Positions 8,251-16,577 of a DNA stretch of 64,000 nt are shown in pieces. Position numbers and translations under genes: made by a program. Each line of letters opens with the position of its first letter. The stretch's first letter is position 1. The stretch comes from Sanguibacter hominis ATCC BAA-789 (GTDB taxonomy: Bacteria; Actinomycetota; Actinomycetes; Actinomycetales; Cellulomonadaceae): NCBI RefSeq assembly GCF_012396185.1, contig NZ_JAAXOW010000001.1, positions 62,001 through 126,000 on the forward strand, written 5' to 3'. A model generated the notes under the pieces. The model had not been told where the DNA came from. It did no database searches and was given only the letters and a program-made list of their open reading frames with translations.

Positions 8251-9486
8251 TCAGGAGGAGCGGCGCAGGCCTGCCGCTCCCATGCTGATCGCGGCACTGC
8301 CGAACTTGCCTCGGACGAGGTCGAGTGCGGCCTCTGCATCGCGGCGCCCCTGGCTCGTCTCGAGGACGGCATCCTCGAGGGTCGGCTGACTGATGCTCCC
8401 GGCGCGTTCTCGCAGGTCCTCGACGCGGATGCCGACCAGTCGCACGTCGAGCCCGCGCAGGTCCACCCCGGAGAACAGCTCGCGCGCGACGAGGTAGACG
8501 TCGCGCGCCACGTCGGTCGGCGAGCCGAGGGTGCGTGACCGGGTGAGCGTGCGGAAGTCGCTCGTGCGCACCTTGAGAGATACGACACGCCCGACGACGC
8601 CCTGGCGCCTCAGCCGTGTCGCGCAGCGGTCTGCCAGCTCGAGCAGGCGAGCCTCGATCTGCGAGATCTCGGACGAGTCCTCACGGAAGGTCACCTCCGC
8701 GCCGATCGACCGTTCGACCTGTGTGGTCTCCACTGCGCGTGGGTCCTTGCCCCACGCGAGGTCGTGGAGCCGGGCCCCTGACGCCTTGCCCACGACACGC
8801 TGCAGCAACGACACGTCCGTGTCGGCGAGCTGGGCGACCGTCGTGATGCCGAACCGTTCGAGCGCCTCCTCGGTCTTGCCGCCCACGCCCCAGAGAGCTC
8901 CGACCGGGAGCGAACGCAGGAACGGCACGGTCGCCTCCGCCGGTATCACGAGAAGACCGTCCGGCTTGGCGTGCACCGAGGCGATCTTCGCGACGAACTT
9001 GGAGCTCGCCACCCCGATCGAGCACGGGAGCCCGAGCTCCGCGCTGACGCGGGAGCGGATGCTGGCGGCGATGTCAGCAGGCGGCCCCAGGCGGCGGCGG
9101 GCGCCACGGACGTCGAGGAACGCTTCATCGACGCTCACCTGCTCCACGACGCTCGTGACGTCGCGCAGGATGCCCATGACAGCGACCGACGCCTCGCGGT
9201 ACGCCGCCATGTCGGGTCTGATGACGATGGCCTGGGGGCAGGCACGCAACGCCCTCGACATCGGCATCGCTGACGACACCCCGAACGCTCTGGCCTCGTA
9301 GGTCGCGGCAAGCACGACGGACCGCTCGCCTCCTCCGACGATCACGGGCCGACCGGCCAGCTGGGGCTGGCGCACGAGCTCGACCGAGGCGAAGAACGCG
9401 TCCATGTCCACGTGCAGGATGTGGCAGCCGTCGTCGGACGTACCCCACTGCCCCGGACGGACCGTTGCCCGCGGGCCCCGGCTCAT
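8251..9486 (-). CDS. dinB: DNA polymerase IV (Y family)
   Basis: 411 aa translesion polymerase. Catalytic acidic residues are visible: Asp27 in HVDMDAFFASVE, and Asp120/Glu121 in SVDEAFLDV. The helix-hairpin-helix thumb (ALWGVGGKTEEALERFGI) and little-finger domain follow. I see no canonical C-terminal clamp-binding motif of the QLSLF type; the protein ends GAAGLRRSS. Its ATG overlaps the stop of the upstream HEPN-like gene (ATGA), so both come from the SOS-box promoter at 10023-10038 and should be DNA-damage inducible through LexA. Confidence 0.95.
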   Translation of the reverse strand: MSRGPRATVRPGQWGTSDDGCHILHVDMDAFFASVELVRQPQLAGRPVIVGGGERSVVLAATYEARAFGVSSAMPMSRALRACPQAIVIRPDMAAYREASVAVMGILRDVTSVVEQVSVDEAFLDVRGARRRLGPPADIAASIRSRVSAELGLPCSIGVASSKFVAKIASVHAKPDGLLVIPAEATVPFLRSLPVGALWGVGGKTEEALERFGITTVAQLADTDVSLLQRVVGKASGARLHDLAWGKDPRAVETTQVERSIGAEVTFREDSSEISQIEARLLELADRCATRLRRQGVVGRVVSLKVRTSDFRTLTRSRTLGSPTDVARDVYLVARELFSGVDLRGLDVRLVGIRVEDLRERAGSISQPTLEDAVLETSQGRRDAEAALDLVRGKFGSAAISMGAAGLRRSS

Positions 9487-9998
9487 GATGCCCTCACGAC
9501 GGCAGGCCGAGCCGCCGCGACTGCGTCCGCCAGCAGTACCGCGACGGCATCCCGGAAGTCCTCGGCCGCGGCAAGGGCCTGCTCCGCAACCGCAGCGTCC
9601 ACGGACGACAGGTCGCCTGCCTCGATCGCCGCACGCACGCGAGCGGACCGCGCGAAGACCTGGACCCACTCGGCCAGCTCGGGGACGAACTCCCCCGCGA
9701 GCTGCCACACGTTGCGGCCCCGGCCACGCACCTTGGCACGACCGCGCGCCTCGAGGATCGCGCCGGCAGCGCGCAGCGCAGCGAAGTGGGCGTGCAAGAA
9801 CGTGTCAGCCGGGTCGCTCGACAGCTGGGCGGCAAGGATCTCGGCGTCGCAACGCTCGAGGAGGCGGCCCGCAGCGCGGACGCCAGGCAGCTCGGCGGCG
9901 CTTCGGTCGGCGCGGACCACAGCGCCGGACGCTGGGTACGCCAGAACGAGGCGCCCGGCAGGAGCACTGCCGTACCGCTCGTGAGTCGCCGTCGTCAT
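9483..9998 (-). CDS. SAV_6107-type HEPN domain protein
   Basis: 171 aa, all-helical and Ala/Arg-rich, matching the small actinobacterial family annotated as SAV_6107-type HEPN, which usually precedes dinB. No catalytic RNase motif of active HEPN toxins is obvious. I chose ATG 9998 because GGGAGGTGGAG sits just before it; an upstream in-frame start at 10016 would place that ribosome site inside the gene. Co-transcription with dinB behind an SOS box suggests a DNA-damage role; this is inference. Confidence 0.8.
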   Translation of the reverse strand: MTTATHERYGSAPAGRLVLAYPASGAVVRADRSAAELPGVRAAGRLLERCDAEILAAQLSSDPADTFLHAHFAALRAAGAILEARGRAKVRGRGRNVWQLAGEFVPELAEWVQVFARSARVRAAIEAGDLSSVDAAVAEQALAAAEDFRDAVAVLLADAVAAARPAVVRAS

Positions 9999-10022
9999 GC
10001 TCTCCACCTCCCACATCCATGA

Positions 10023-10038
10023 TCGAACACATGTTCGA
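10023..10038. promoter_or_regulatory. LexA SOS box of the dinB operon
   Basis: A perfect palindrome, TCGAAC-ACAT-GTTCGA, matching the actinobacterial/Bacillus-type LexA box GAAC-N4-GTTC. It lies 25 bp upstream of the HEPN-dinB operon and only 30 bp upstream of the -10 of the divergent gene at 10080, so LexA could cover both promoters. Confidence 0.92.
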
Positions 10039-10067
10039 TACCGTCAAGCCCGCGGAGCCCCGGCACG

Positions 10068-10073
10068 TACCGT
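10068..10073 (+). promoter_or_regulatory. -10 element of a leaderless promoter (10080 gene)
   Basis: TACCGT followed by 6 nt and the ATG at 10080, with no ribosome site. The transcript probably starts at or next to the start codon. Confidence 0.6.
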
Positions 10074-10079
10074 TGAGCC

Positions 10080-10988
10080 ATGGCCCGCTCGTCACGTCGA
10101 CAGAACCAGAACCCTCTGACATCGCGACGCCCCGAGCTGCCGGTCGGGCCCGTCGACATCGCGTCGGGCACCGTCGAGCTCGTCGCCGACCGCGACGACC
10201 CGCGCGCGGTCACCGTGCACGTCAACGGCGTGCCGAGCTCCTACGTCCATCTCGACGACCCGACATTCCTCGCCTTCGAGTACATGCAGCAGATGGCATG
10301 CCTCATCGACGCGCTCCCCGCAGGCCCGCTCTCCGTCATCCACGTCGGCGCCGCAGGATGCTCCCTCGCCCGCTACGTCGCCGCCGAACGCCCCGGCAGC
10401 CGCCAGGTCGCCCTCGACCCTGACCCCACGCTCCTCGAGCTCGTCCGAGGATGGTTCGACCTTCCGCGCGCACCCGAGCTGCGGCTCCGGGCACAGGACG
10501 GCCGCGAGGGGCTCGTGAGCCTGCGCGACTCGAGCGCCGACGTCATCATCCGCGACGCGTTCGCCCCCGACACCACGCCGCGCCACCTGACGACGCTCGA
10601 GTTCCTCACCGAGGTCGCGCGCGTGCTGCGTCCCGGCGGGCTCTACCTCGCGAACATCGCCGACCGCGCTCCCCTCACCCTGACCCGCAGCGAGGTCGCG
10701 ACCGCGCTGCAAGCACGCGAGCATGTCGCTGGACGCACCGAGACACGATCGCCGTGGGCCGACCTCGCCGTCGTCGCCGAACCGGCCGTCCTCAAGGGCC
10801 GGCGCTACGGCAACCTCGTCCTCGTCGCGCTCCGCGCCGACGAGGACCTCGCGCCTCGCGACTCCTGGCTGTCCGACGTCGACCGGCCGCTCCGGGTGCT
10901 CCCCGTCCCCGCCACACGCCTGGGTCGCGTCGACCTCACCCAGCTCAGCGCAGCCGCGCAGGCGCTCCTCGACCCCGCTACCGGCTGA
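10080..10988 (+). CDS. Spermidine-synthase-like SAM-fold protein
   Basis: 302 aa. It has a Rossmann methyltransferase fold as in polyamine aminopropyltransferases: SAM-site motif VIHVGAAGCSLARYVA (about residues 86-101), an acidic residue after strand 2 (ALDPDPTLLE), and SSADVIIRDAF at about 151-161, where spermidine synthases carry the catalytic Asp. The N-terminal beta part and C-terminal tail are divergent, and no polyamine genes lie nearby, so the substrate is unknown. It is divergent from the dinB operon, shares the intergenic SOS box, and ends 9 bp before the convergent PAC2 gene. Confidence 0.8.
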   Translation: MARSSRRQNQNPLTSRRPELPVGPVDIASGTVELVADRDDPRAVTVHVNGVPSSYVHLDDPTFLAFEYMQQMACLIDALPAGPLSVIHVGAAGCSLARYVAAERPGSRQVALDPDPTLLELVRGWFDLPRAPELRLRAQDGREGLVSLRDSSADVIIRDAFAPDTTPRHLTTLEFLTEVARVLRPGGLYLANIADRAPLTLTRSEVATALQAREHVAGRTETRSPWADLAVVAEPAVLKGRRYGNLVLVALRADEDLAPRDSWLSDVDRPLRVLPVPATRLGRVDLTQLSAAAQALLDPATG

Positions 10989-11002
10989 GCGCGAGGCTCA
11001 GC
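10984..11002. terminator. Short inverted repeat between convergent genes
   Basis: GCTGAGC-GCGAG-GCTCAGC, a 7-bp stem spanning both stop codons. Without a T tract it is at best a weak bidirectional terminator. Confidence 0.4.
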
Positions 11003-11948
11003 GGGGCTCGGCGCCGTCGTCCTCGCCGCCGTCGGGCGCCTGCTCCGCGAGGAAGCGCTCGAACTCTGCGCCGATCTCCTCCGCCGTCGGGATCGCCACG
11101 GGCTCCGCCAGCAGGCTGGTGCGCCCCACGCCCTCGACGTAGGCGTCGTACTGCCGCTCGAGCGCATGGACCACGCTCTGGATCTCCTCGGACTCTGCGG
11201 CCTGGCGGCCGATCTCCTCGAGCGACTCGGTCGCCGCGTCCTCGAGCGCCTCAGCGTCGAGGTCGAGCCCCGTGGCCACCTCGACGCGACGGAGAGCCGC
11301 GAGCGCCGCGGGCGCGAACTGCCCCTGCGCGAGGTAGTGCGGTACGTGCACGGCGAAGCTCATCGCGTCGGTGCCCGCCTCGCCCAGCCGCCGCTCGAGC
11401 AGCGCCCCGAACCCGGCGGGCACGGAGACCCGCCCGAAGATCCGCGGCTGCACGCCGGTCAGCTCAGGACGGGTCGCGCTCGTCGTCGCACCGACGGGCC
11501 GCGTGTGCGGAACCGCCATCGGTATGCCGTGGACCCCGACCGCGAGACTCACGCCGAACTGGTCGACGAGCCCTTGCACCGCCGCCGCCACACGCTCCCA
11601 CTGCAGATCAGGCTCACGACCGTGCATCAGGAGGAACCCCGTGCCCTCCGCGTCCTTCACCAGGTCGATCACGAGCCGCGGCTCGTCGTAGTCGGCCCAG
11701 TGGTCCTCGTCGAAGATCATCACCGGTCGCCGCGCACGGTAGCTCAGCAGCTGGTCGACGTCGAACGTCACGAGCCGGCGCGCCTCGAGCCGGTCGCGCA
11801 GGTGGTCCGACGTGAGCTCGCCGGTGCTCCCCGCGTCGACGAATCCGTCGAGCAGGTGGATGAGGACAGGGCCGTCTGCGCCGGGAGCGCTCGCCAGGCT
11901 GGCAGCGACGTCAGCGTCGAGGTGGTAGATGTCCTGCGGGTCGAGCAC
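10998..11948 (-). CDS. PAC2 family protein (proteasome-assembly-chaperone-like)
   Basis: 316 aa, PAC2 fold. The start region LDPQDIYHL and the internal LIHLLDGFVDAG and LLMHGREPDLQWERV are typical of the actinobacterial branch. In eukaryotes PAC2 helps assemble proteasomes; the bacterial function is unknown. The GTG at 11948 is preceded by AGGAGGAG. A longer frame to 12050 would add a 34-residue extension carrying Cys-x2-Cys (CNVCG); it lacks a ribosome site, so I exclude it. The gene is divergent from the HelD gene. Confidence 0.88.
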   Translation of the reverse strand: MLDPQDIYHLDADVAASLASAPGADGPVLIHLLDGFVDAGSTGELTSDHLRDRLEARRLVTFDVDQLLSYRARRPVMIFDEDHWADYDEPRLVIDLVKDAEGTGFLLMHGREPDLQWERVAAAVQGLVDQFGVSLAVGVHGIPMAVPHTRPVGATTSATRPELTGVQPRIFGRVSVPAGFGALLERRLGEAGTDAMSFAVHVPHYLAQGQFAPAALAALRRVEVATGLDLDAEALEDAATESLEEIGRQAAESEEIQSVVHALERQYDAYVEGVGRTSLLAEPVAIPTAEEIGAEFERFLAEQAPDGGEDDGAEPR

Positions 11949-11975
11949 CGGCTCCTCCTGGGATGTCGTCGGCTG

Positions 11976-11993
11976 GGCCCGCTCGTGCGGGCC
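11976..11993. repeat. Inverted repeat in the PAC2 leader
   Basis: GGCCCGC-TCGT-GCGGGCC, a 7-bp stem with a 4-nt loop, about 28 bp upstream of the PAC2 start. It could be an operator or a leader hairpin; nothing else in the sequence decides. Confidence 0.5.
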
Positions 11994-12047
11994 GCACACG
12001 TTGCAACGACGCTCCGCCCCGGTTGATTCCCAAGGCCGTGCGTCCGC

Positions 12048-12053
12048 CATAAT
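12048..12053. promoter_or_regulatory. Back-to-back -10 elements for the helD and PAC2 genes
   Basis: Read on the plus strand the site is CATAAT (12048-12053); read on the minus strand it is CATTAT (12054-12049). Both resemble -10 hexamers, so the two divergent promoters may overlap and exclude one another. The helD leader would be about 33 nt and the PAC2 leader about 90 nt. Confidence 0.4.
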
Positions 12054-12092
12054 GGTTGGCCGTGGCCGACGAGGAGAGCACGAGGTGACCAG

Positions 12093-14327
12093 GTGACGGT
12101 CGACGACGGTCGGTCAGGAATGGCGGCCCGTCCGCCCGAGGTGCTCAAGGAGCAGGAGGTCGTCGACGGGCTCTACGCCCGGCTCGACGAGCTCCGTTCG
12201 CGCGCCCGCGCGCGGCTCGGTCAGGTGCGCCGCTCAGGACCGTCGGGCTCCCCGCAGAACAGGTCCGAGCGCGACGCGTTCGCGACGCTCTACGAGGACC
12301 GCCTCGCGCAGCTCGAAGCGGTCGAGGACCGCCTCGTCTTCGGCAGGCTCGACCTGGCGGACGGCGGCGACCGCTATGTCGGCCGCATCGGGCTGAGCGA
12401 CGAGGCGCACGCCTCTCTGCTGACCGACTGGCGCGCTCCAGCAGCCCAGGCGTTCTACCGCGCGACGAGCGCCCAGCCCGACGGCGTGCTGCGCCGTCGG
12501 CACCTCGTCACCCGGGGCCGCGCGGTCCTCTCGGTCGAGGACGAGATCCTCGACCTCGACTCGATCGACGAGCAGGACACGACCCACCTGTCCGGCGAGG
12601 GTGCGCTCGTCGCCGCGATGGCAGCCGGGCGCACGGCGCGCATGTCGGACATCGTCGCGACGATCCAGGCCGAGCAGGACCGCATCATCCGCTCCGCGCT
12701 CGAGGGCGCGCTCGTGGTCCAGGGCGGCCCCGGCACCGGCAAGACTGCGGTCGCCCTGCACCGCGCCGCCTACCTCCTCTACGCGCACCGGCGGGTGCTC
12801 GAGCGCTCCGGGGTGCTCCTCGTGGGACCGAGCGAGGACTTCCTCGGGTACATCGACCAGGTCCTGCCCTCGCTCGGCGAGACGGGCGTCGTGTCGACGA
12901 CGATCGGCTCGCTCCTCCCGGGCATCCGGGCGACCGCGGTCGAGGGCGACGTCGCGGCACGTCTCAAGGGAGACCTGGGCTTCGCGCGGTCGGTCGCGCG
13001 CGCCGTGCGCGCCCGGCAGCGCGTCCCGCAGGCGGACGTCCACCTGGAGCTCGACGGCGTCCCGCTCGTCATCCGTCGCGGCGACGTCGAGCAGGCGATC
13101 GACCGCGCGCGCCGCACGCGCAAGCCGCACAACCTGGCGCGGCCGGTCTTCGTCAAGGACGTGCTCAAGCGGCTGGTCGCGCAGTATGCCGAGCACGTCG
13201 GGACAGATCTCGAGCCCGAGGAGCGGGCGATCGTCCTCGAGGACCTGCGCTCGCACCGCGACGTGCGCGTGACCCTCAACCTCGCGTGGTTCCCGATCAC
13301 TCCGCAGCGCCTGATCGAGGACCTGTGGATCAAGCCGCACCGCCTCGAGGAGGCGGCACCGCACCTGAGCGCGGAGCAGCGCGCGGCGCTGCGTCGCGAG
13401 CCGGGCGCACCGTGGACGGATGCGGACATCCCTCTGCTCGACGAGGCGGCCGAGCTGCTCGGGGAGGACGACGAGGCGGCACGCGTGCAGGCGCGCGCGG
13501 ACGCGGAGCAGCGCAAGCGCGACGTCGAATATGCCCAGCAGGTCCTGTCCCGGTCCGACGCGGGCGCGCTCGTCTCCGCCGAGATGCTCGCCGACCGCTT
13601 CTCGTCAGGGGGCACGACCCTGACGACGGCGGAGCGTGCGGCGTCCGACAGGTCGTGGACCTACGGTCACGTGATCGTCGACGAGGCGCAGGAGCTCTCG
13701 GCGATGGCATGGCGGATGCTCTTGCGGCGCTGCCCCACGCAGTCGATGACGATCGTCGGCGACGTCGCCCAGACGTCGAGCAGCGCGGGCACCCGCTCGT
13801 GGGCGTCGATGTTCTCGCAGGTGCTGCGTCCGGGCTGGCGGCTCGAGGAGCTCACGGTCAACTACCGGACGCCGTCGGCGATCGCAGAGGCGGCACAGCG
13901 CGCGGCGGTCGCGGCGCGCCTGCCCGTCTCGCGGGTGACGTCGGCCCGCGAGGTGCCCGAGGCGCTGCACGCGGTCGCGCTCGTCGACGGCGACCGTCAG
14001 CTGCGCGCGATCGTGGCCGATGCCCTCGACCGGCACGTCCGCGAGGACGGCACGGGGCGCGTCGCCGTCCTGGCGACGTCCGAGCGGGCGGACCGGCTGC
14101 GCACGGTCCTGGCGGGGGCCGCCGACGGCGTGCTCACCACCGTGCAGGACGCGCTCGTCGTCCTCGACGTCCGCAGCGCGAAGGGCCTCGAGTTCGACGC
14201 CGTCGTGCTCGTCGAGCCCGACGAGCTCGCGCCGTCGGACCTCTACGTGGCGATGACGCGCCCCACCCAGCAGCTCATCCTGGTGCACTCGCGCGACCTT
14301 CCGGAGGGCACCATCCCCCAGGCGTGA
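12093..14327 (+). CDS. helD: HelD-family RNA polymerase-recycling motor ATPase
   Basis: 744 aa, UvrD-like superfamily 1 ATPase without nuclease motifs. The N-terminal region EQEVVDGLYARLDELRSRAR predicts the coiled-coil arm that enters the RNA polymerase secondary channel, followed by the HelD-typical LTDWRAPAAQAFY. Walker A is QGGPGTGKTAV (residues 210-220) and Walker B IVDEAQELS (528-536), with C-terminal motifs VNYRTPSAI and YVAMTRPTQQL. HelD proteins remove stalled or inactive RNA polymerase from DNA, and some actinobacterial versions (HelR) confer rifamycin tolerance; I see no clear rifamycin-associated element upstream. The GTG start follows GAGGTGACCAG. Confidence 0.9.
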   Translation: MTVDDGRSGMAARPPEVLKEQEVVDGLYARLDELRSRARARLGQVRRSGPSGSPQNRSERDAFATLYEDRLAQLEAVEDRLVFGRLDLADGGDRYVGRIGLSDEAHASLLTDWRAPAAQAFYRATSAQPDGVLRRRHLVTRGRAVLSVEDEILDLDSIDEQDTTHLSGEGALVAAMAAGRTARMSDIVATIQAEQDRIIRSALEGALVVQGGPGTGKTAVALHRAAYLLYAHRRVLERSGVLLVGPSEDFLGYIDQVLPSLGETGVVSTTIGSLLPGIRATAVEGDVAARLKGDLGFARSVARAVRARQRVPQADVHLELDGVPLVIRRGDVEQAIDRARRTRKPHNLARPVFVKDVLKRLVAQYAEHVGTDLEPEERAIVLEDLRSHRDVRVTLNLAWFPITPQRLIEDLWIKPHRLEEAAPHLSAEQRAALRREPGAPWTDADIPLLDEAAELLGEDDEAARVQARADAEQRKRDVEYAQQVLSRSDAGALVSAEMLADRFSSGGTTLTTAERAASDRSWTYGHVIVDEAQELSAMAWRMLLRRCPTQSMTIVGDVAQTSSSAGTRSWASMFSQVLRPGWRLEELTVNYRTPSAIAEAAQRAAVAARLPVSRVTSAREVPEALHAVALVDGDRQLRAIVADALDRHVREDGTGRVAVLATSERADRLRTVLAGAADGVLTTVQDALVVLDVRSAKGLEFDAVVLVEPDELAPSDLYVAMTRPTQQLILVHSRDLPEGTIPQA

Positions 14328-14385
14328 CGGGTCCAGCGGCTGGACGAGTTTGTGAGCCTCCTCGCACCCGGCCGATACTGGCCGG

Positions 14386-15585
14386 GTGCAACGAGCCCTT
14401 CTGCTGGAGAACCTCCACCCTCTCGCCACCTCGATCCTGCAGGCGCAGGGCATCGAGGTAGTCACACGCACGGGCGCTCTCGACGAGCCTGAGCTCATCG
14501 AGGCGCTCGACGGCGTGCACATCCTGGGCATCAGGTCCAAGACCACCGTCTCGCAGCGCGTGATCGAGTCCGCGCCCGACCTGATGGCGATCGGTGCGTT
14601 CTGCATCGGCACCAACCAGATCGACCTGGCCACCGCTGCCCGCCACGGCGTCGCAGCGTTCAACGCGCCCTTCTCGAACACCCGCTCGGTCGTCGAGATC
14701 GCGATCGCCGACATCATCGCGCTCACGCGGCGCCTGACGGTGTTCAACGACGAGATGCACGCTGGCACGTGGAACAAGTCGGCTGTCGGCGCGCACGAGA
14801 TCCGCGGCCGCACGCTCGGCATCGTCGGCTACGGCAACATCGGCACCCAGCTGTCGGTCCTCGCCGAGAACCTCGGCATGTCCGTCGTCTTCTACGACAC
14901 GGCGGAGAAGCTTGCGCTCGGGAACGCGCGCCGCATGGAGTCGCTCGACGAGCTGCTGGAGATCGCGGACATCGTCACGCTCCACGTCGACGGCCGCGCG
15001 GGCAACGCCGGCATGTTCGGTGCGGAGCAGGTCGCCAAGATGCGGCCGGGTGCGGTGTTCCTCAACCTGTCCCGCGGATTCGTGGTGGACTACGGCGCGC
15101 TGCGCGACGCGATCCTGTCGGGTCACGTGGCGGGCGCTGCGGTCGACGTCTTCCCGACGGAGCCCAAGCGGAAGGGTGACCCCTTCGCGTCGGAGCTCCA
15201 GGGTCTGCCGAACGTCATCCTCACGCCGCACACCGGCGGTTCGACCGAGGAGGCACAAGAGGCGATCGGCCAGTTCGTCGCGACGAAGATCCGCGACTAC
15301 CTGACGACGGGCTCGACGACGCTGAGCGTCAACCTGCCGAACCTGGCGCTCGAGCACGGGGACGGCGTCAACCGCCTCGCGTACCTCCACCGCAACGTCC
15401 CCGGTGTGCTCGCTCGGGTCAACCAGATCCTCGCGACTCACGACGTCAACATCGAGGGTCAGCTCCTCGCGACGCGCGGCGATCTCGGCTACGTGGTCAC
15501 GGACGCCGAGGGCAGCATCCCCGCCGAGGTGCTCGACGAGCTCGGGGCGCTGGACGCGACGATCCGGCTCCTGCAGGTGGGCTGA
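14386..15585 (+). CDS. serA: D-3-phosphoglycerate dehydrogenase
   Basis: 399 aa, the short SerA type with one C-terminal ACT domain (about residues 320-399). It oxidises 3-phosphoglycerate, the first step of serine synthesis. The NAD site is GIVGYGNIG (145-153). The catalytic Arg is in NLSRGFVVD, the Glu in DVFPTEP and the His in TPHTGGST. The ACT domain suggests feedback inhibition by serine. GTG 14386 follows a GATACT element by 6 nt with no ribosome site, a weaker leaderless candidate. A strong hairpin follows the gene. Confidence 0.96.
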   Translation: MQRALLLENLHPLATSILQAQGIEVVTRTGALDEPELIEALDGVHILGIRSKTTVSQRVIESAPDLMAIGAFCIGTNQIDLATAARHGVAAFNAPFSNTRSVVEIAIADIIALTRRLTVFNDEMHAGTWNKSAVGAHEIRGRTLGIVGYGNIGTQLSVLAENLGMSVVFYDTAEKLALGNARRMESLDELLEIADIVTLHVDGRAGNAGMFGAEQVAKMRPGAVFLNLSRGFVVDYGALRDAILSGHVAGAAVDVFPTEPKRKGDPFASELQGLPNVILTPHTGGSTEEAQEAIGQFVATKIRDYLTTGSTTLSVNLPNLALEHGDGVNRLAYLHRNVPGVLARVNQILATHDVNIEGQLLATRGDLGYVVTDAEGSIPAEVLDELGALDATIRLLQVG

Positions 15586-15595
15586 CCAGACGACC

Positions 15596-15644
15596 GACAC
15601 GAGAGGGGCGTCCGGGACGATGTCCCAGGCGCCCCTCTCGTGTC
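15596..15644. terminator. Long hairpin between serA and the DUF5302 gene
   Basis: The outer 15 bp pair perfectly (GACACGAGAGGGGCG at 15596-15610 with its complement at 15630-15644) and an inner stem GGGAC/GTCCC extends it. It lies between two convergent genes and serves as a bidirectional terminator. Confidence 0.8.
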
Positions 15645-15659
15645 GTCTGTGCGAAAGCG

Positions 15660-15839
15660 TCAGCCGGACTTGCGGCGGAAGGTGCGCTGCGTCGGCCCGC
15701 TCGTCTCGGAGCCGTGGACCGCGCCCGTGTTCTGCTCGTTGTCACCGCCGGGGTGCTTGCCGGCGCTCTTGCGCTCGAGTGCCTCGCGGAACTTGTCCTT
15801 CACGTCCTGCGGCACTGCCTGGCGCTTGTCGTCCGTCAT
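15660..15839 (-). CDS. DUF5302 small protein
   Basis: 59 aa, very polar: a charged helix (DVKDKFREALERKSAG, residues 12-27), then Gly/Asp/His-rich linker, and the C-terminus QRTFRRKSG. This layout, including the terminal FRRKSG, is that of DUF5302, a small actinobacterial family of unknown function. A textbook ribosome site GGAGGTGAGG lies directly before the ATG at 15839, which argues that the gene is real despite its size. Confidence 0.85.
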   Translation of the reverse strand: MTDDKRQAVPQDVKDKFREALERKSAGKHPGGDNEQNTGAVHGSETSGPTQRTFRRKSG

Positions 15840-15970
15840 GCCTCACCTCCGAGTGTGTCGACGGGCCGCCATCTGCGGCGCCTGCCCTCCAGCCTGCCCT
15901 GAACGCGGCGGAGGTGCCAGGACAAAACACGGACGGCGTGGCGAGAAGGCACGCACGACCGGCCGAGGCC

Positions 15971-16477
15971 CTACTCGGCGTCCCGGACCGAGTCGGTGTC
16001 GACGACCTCTCCGTCGAGCGCTTCGGCGTTCTCGCGGTCAGCGCGCAACGCGGTGATGGCCGACTCGAAGTCCTCGAGCGAGCTGAAGTCCTGGTAGACG
16101 CTCGCGAACCGGAGGTAGGCGACCTCGTCGAGCTCGCGCAGCGGCCCGAGGATCGACAACCCGATCTCGTTCGCGTCGATCTCGGCACTGCCGGAACCGC
16201 GGATGGAGTCCTCGACGCGCTGCGCGAGGATGGCGAGGTCGTCGTCACTCACGGGACGCCCCTGGCAGGCTTTGCGCACGCCGTTGGAGACCTTCTCGCG
16301 ACTGAACGGCTCGGTCGCACCCGAACGCTTGACGACCGTCAGGCTCGACGTCTCGATCGTGGAGAAACGCTTCTGGCAGGCCGTGCACTGGCGCCTGCGT
16401 CGGATGGAGAGGCCGTCGTCCGAGGTGCGGGAATCGATCACTCGCGAATCCTGATTCCGGCAGAACGGGCAGTGCAT
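15971..16477 (-). CDS. nrdR: Transcriptional repressor NrdR
   Basis: 168 aa. A zinc ribbon (Cys3/Cys6 in MHCPFC and Cys31/Cys34 in CTAC, with [12 protein letters not shown] between) is followed by an ATP-cone domain (about residues 49-139, starting [16 protein letters not shown]). NrdR represses ribonucleotide reductase genes when dATP is high. GAAGGA precedes both a GTG (16480) and the ATG at 16477; the ATG matches the family start MHCPFC. The lexA-LysM-nrdR neighbourhood is conserved in Actinobacteria. An acidic C-terminal tail of about 25 residues is an addition. Confidence 0.97.
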   Translation of the reverse strand: MHCPFCRNQDSRVIDSRTSDDGLSIRRRRQCTACQKRFSTIETSSLTVVKRSGATEPFSREKVSNGVRKACQGRPVSDDDLAILAQRVEDSIRGSGSAEIDANEIGLSILGPLRELDEVAYLRFASVYQDFSSLEDFESAITALRADRENAEALDGEVVDTDSVRDAE

Positions 16478-16577
16478 CACAATCCTTCGCGACGATCGGG
16501 GCGTACTCTCCCGCCGAATCTAGGTGGCGCACCCCGACGAAGCAAGGCAAACCGCCGCGCGCGCGGCAGCGACCTGA

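Noticed and set aside
11949-12050. PAC2 N-terminal extension with a CNVCG motif
   Set aside because: The extension lacks a ribosome site, and a strong AGGAGGAG precedes the internal GTG; the Cys pair is probably chance.
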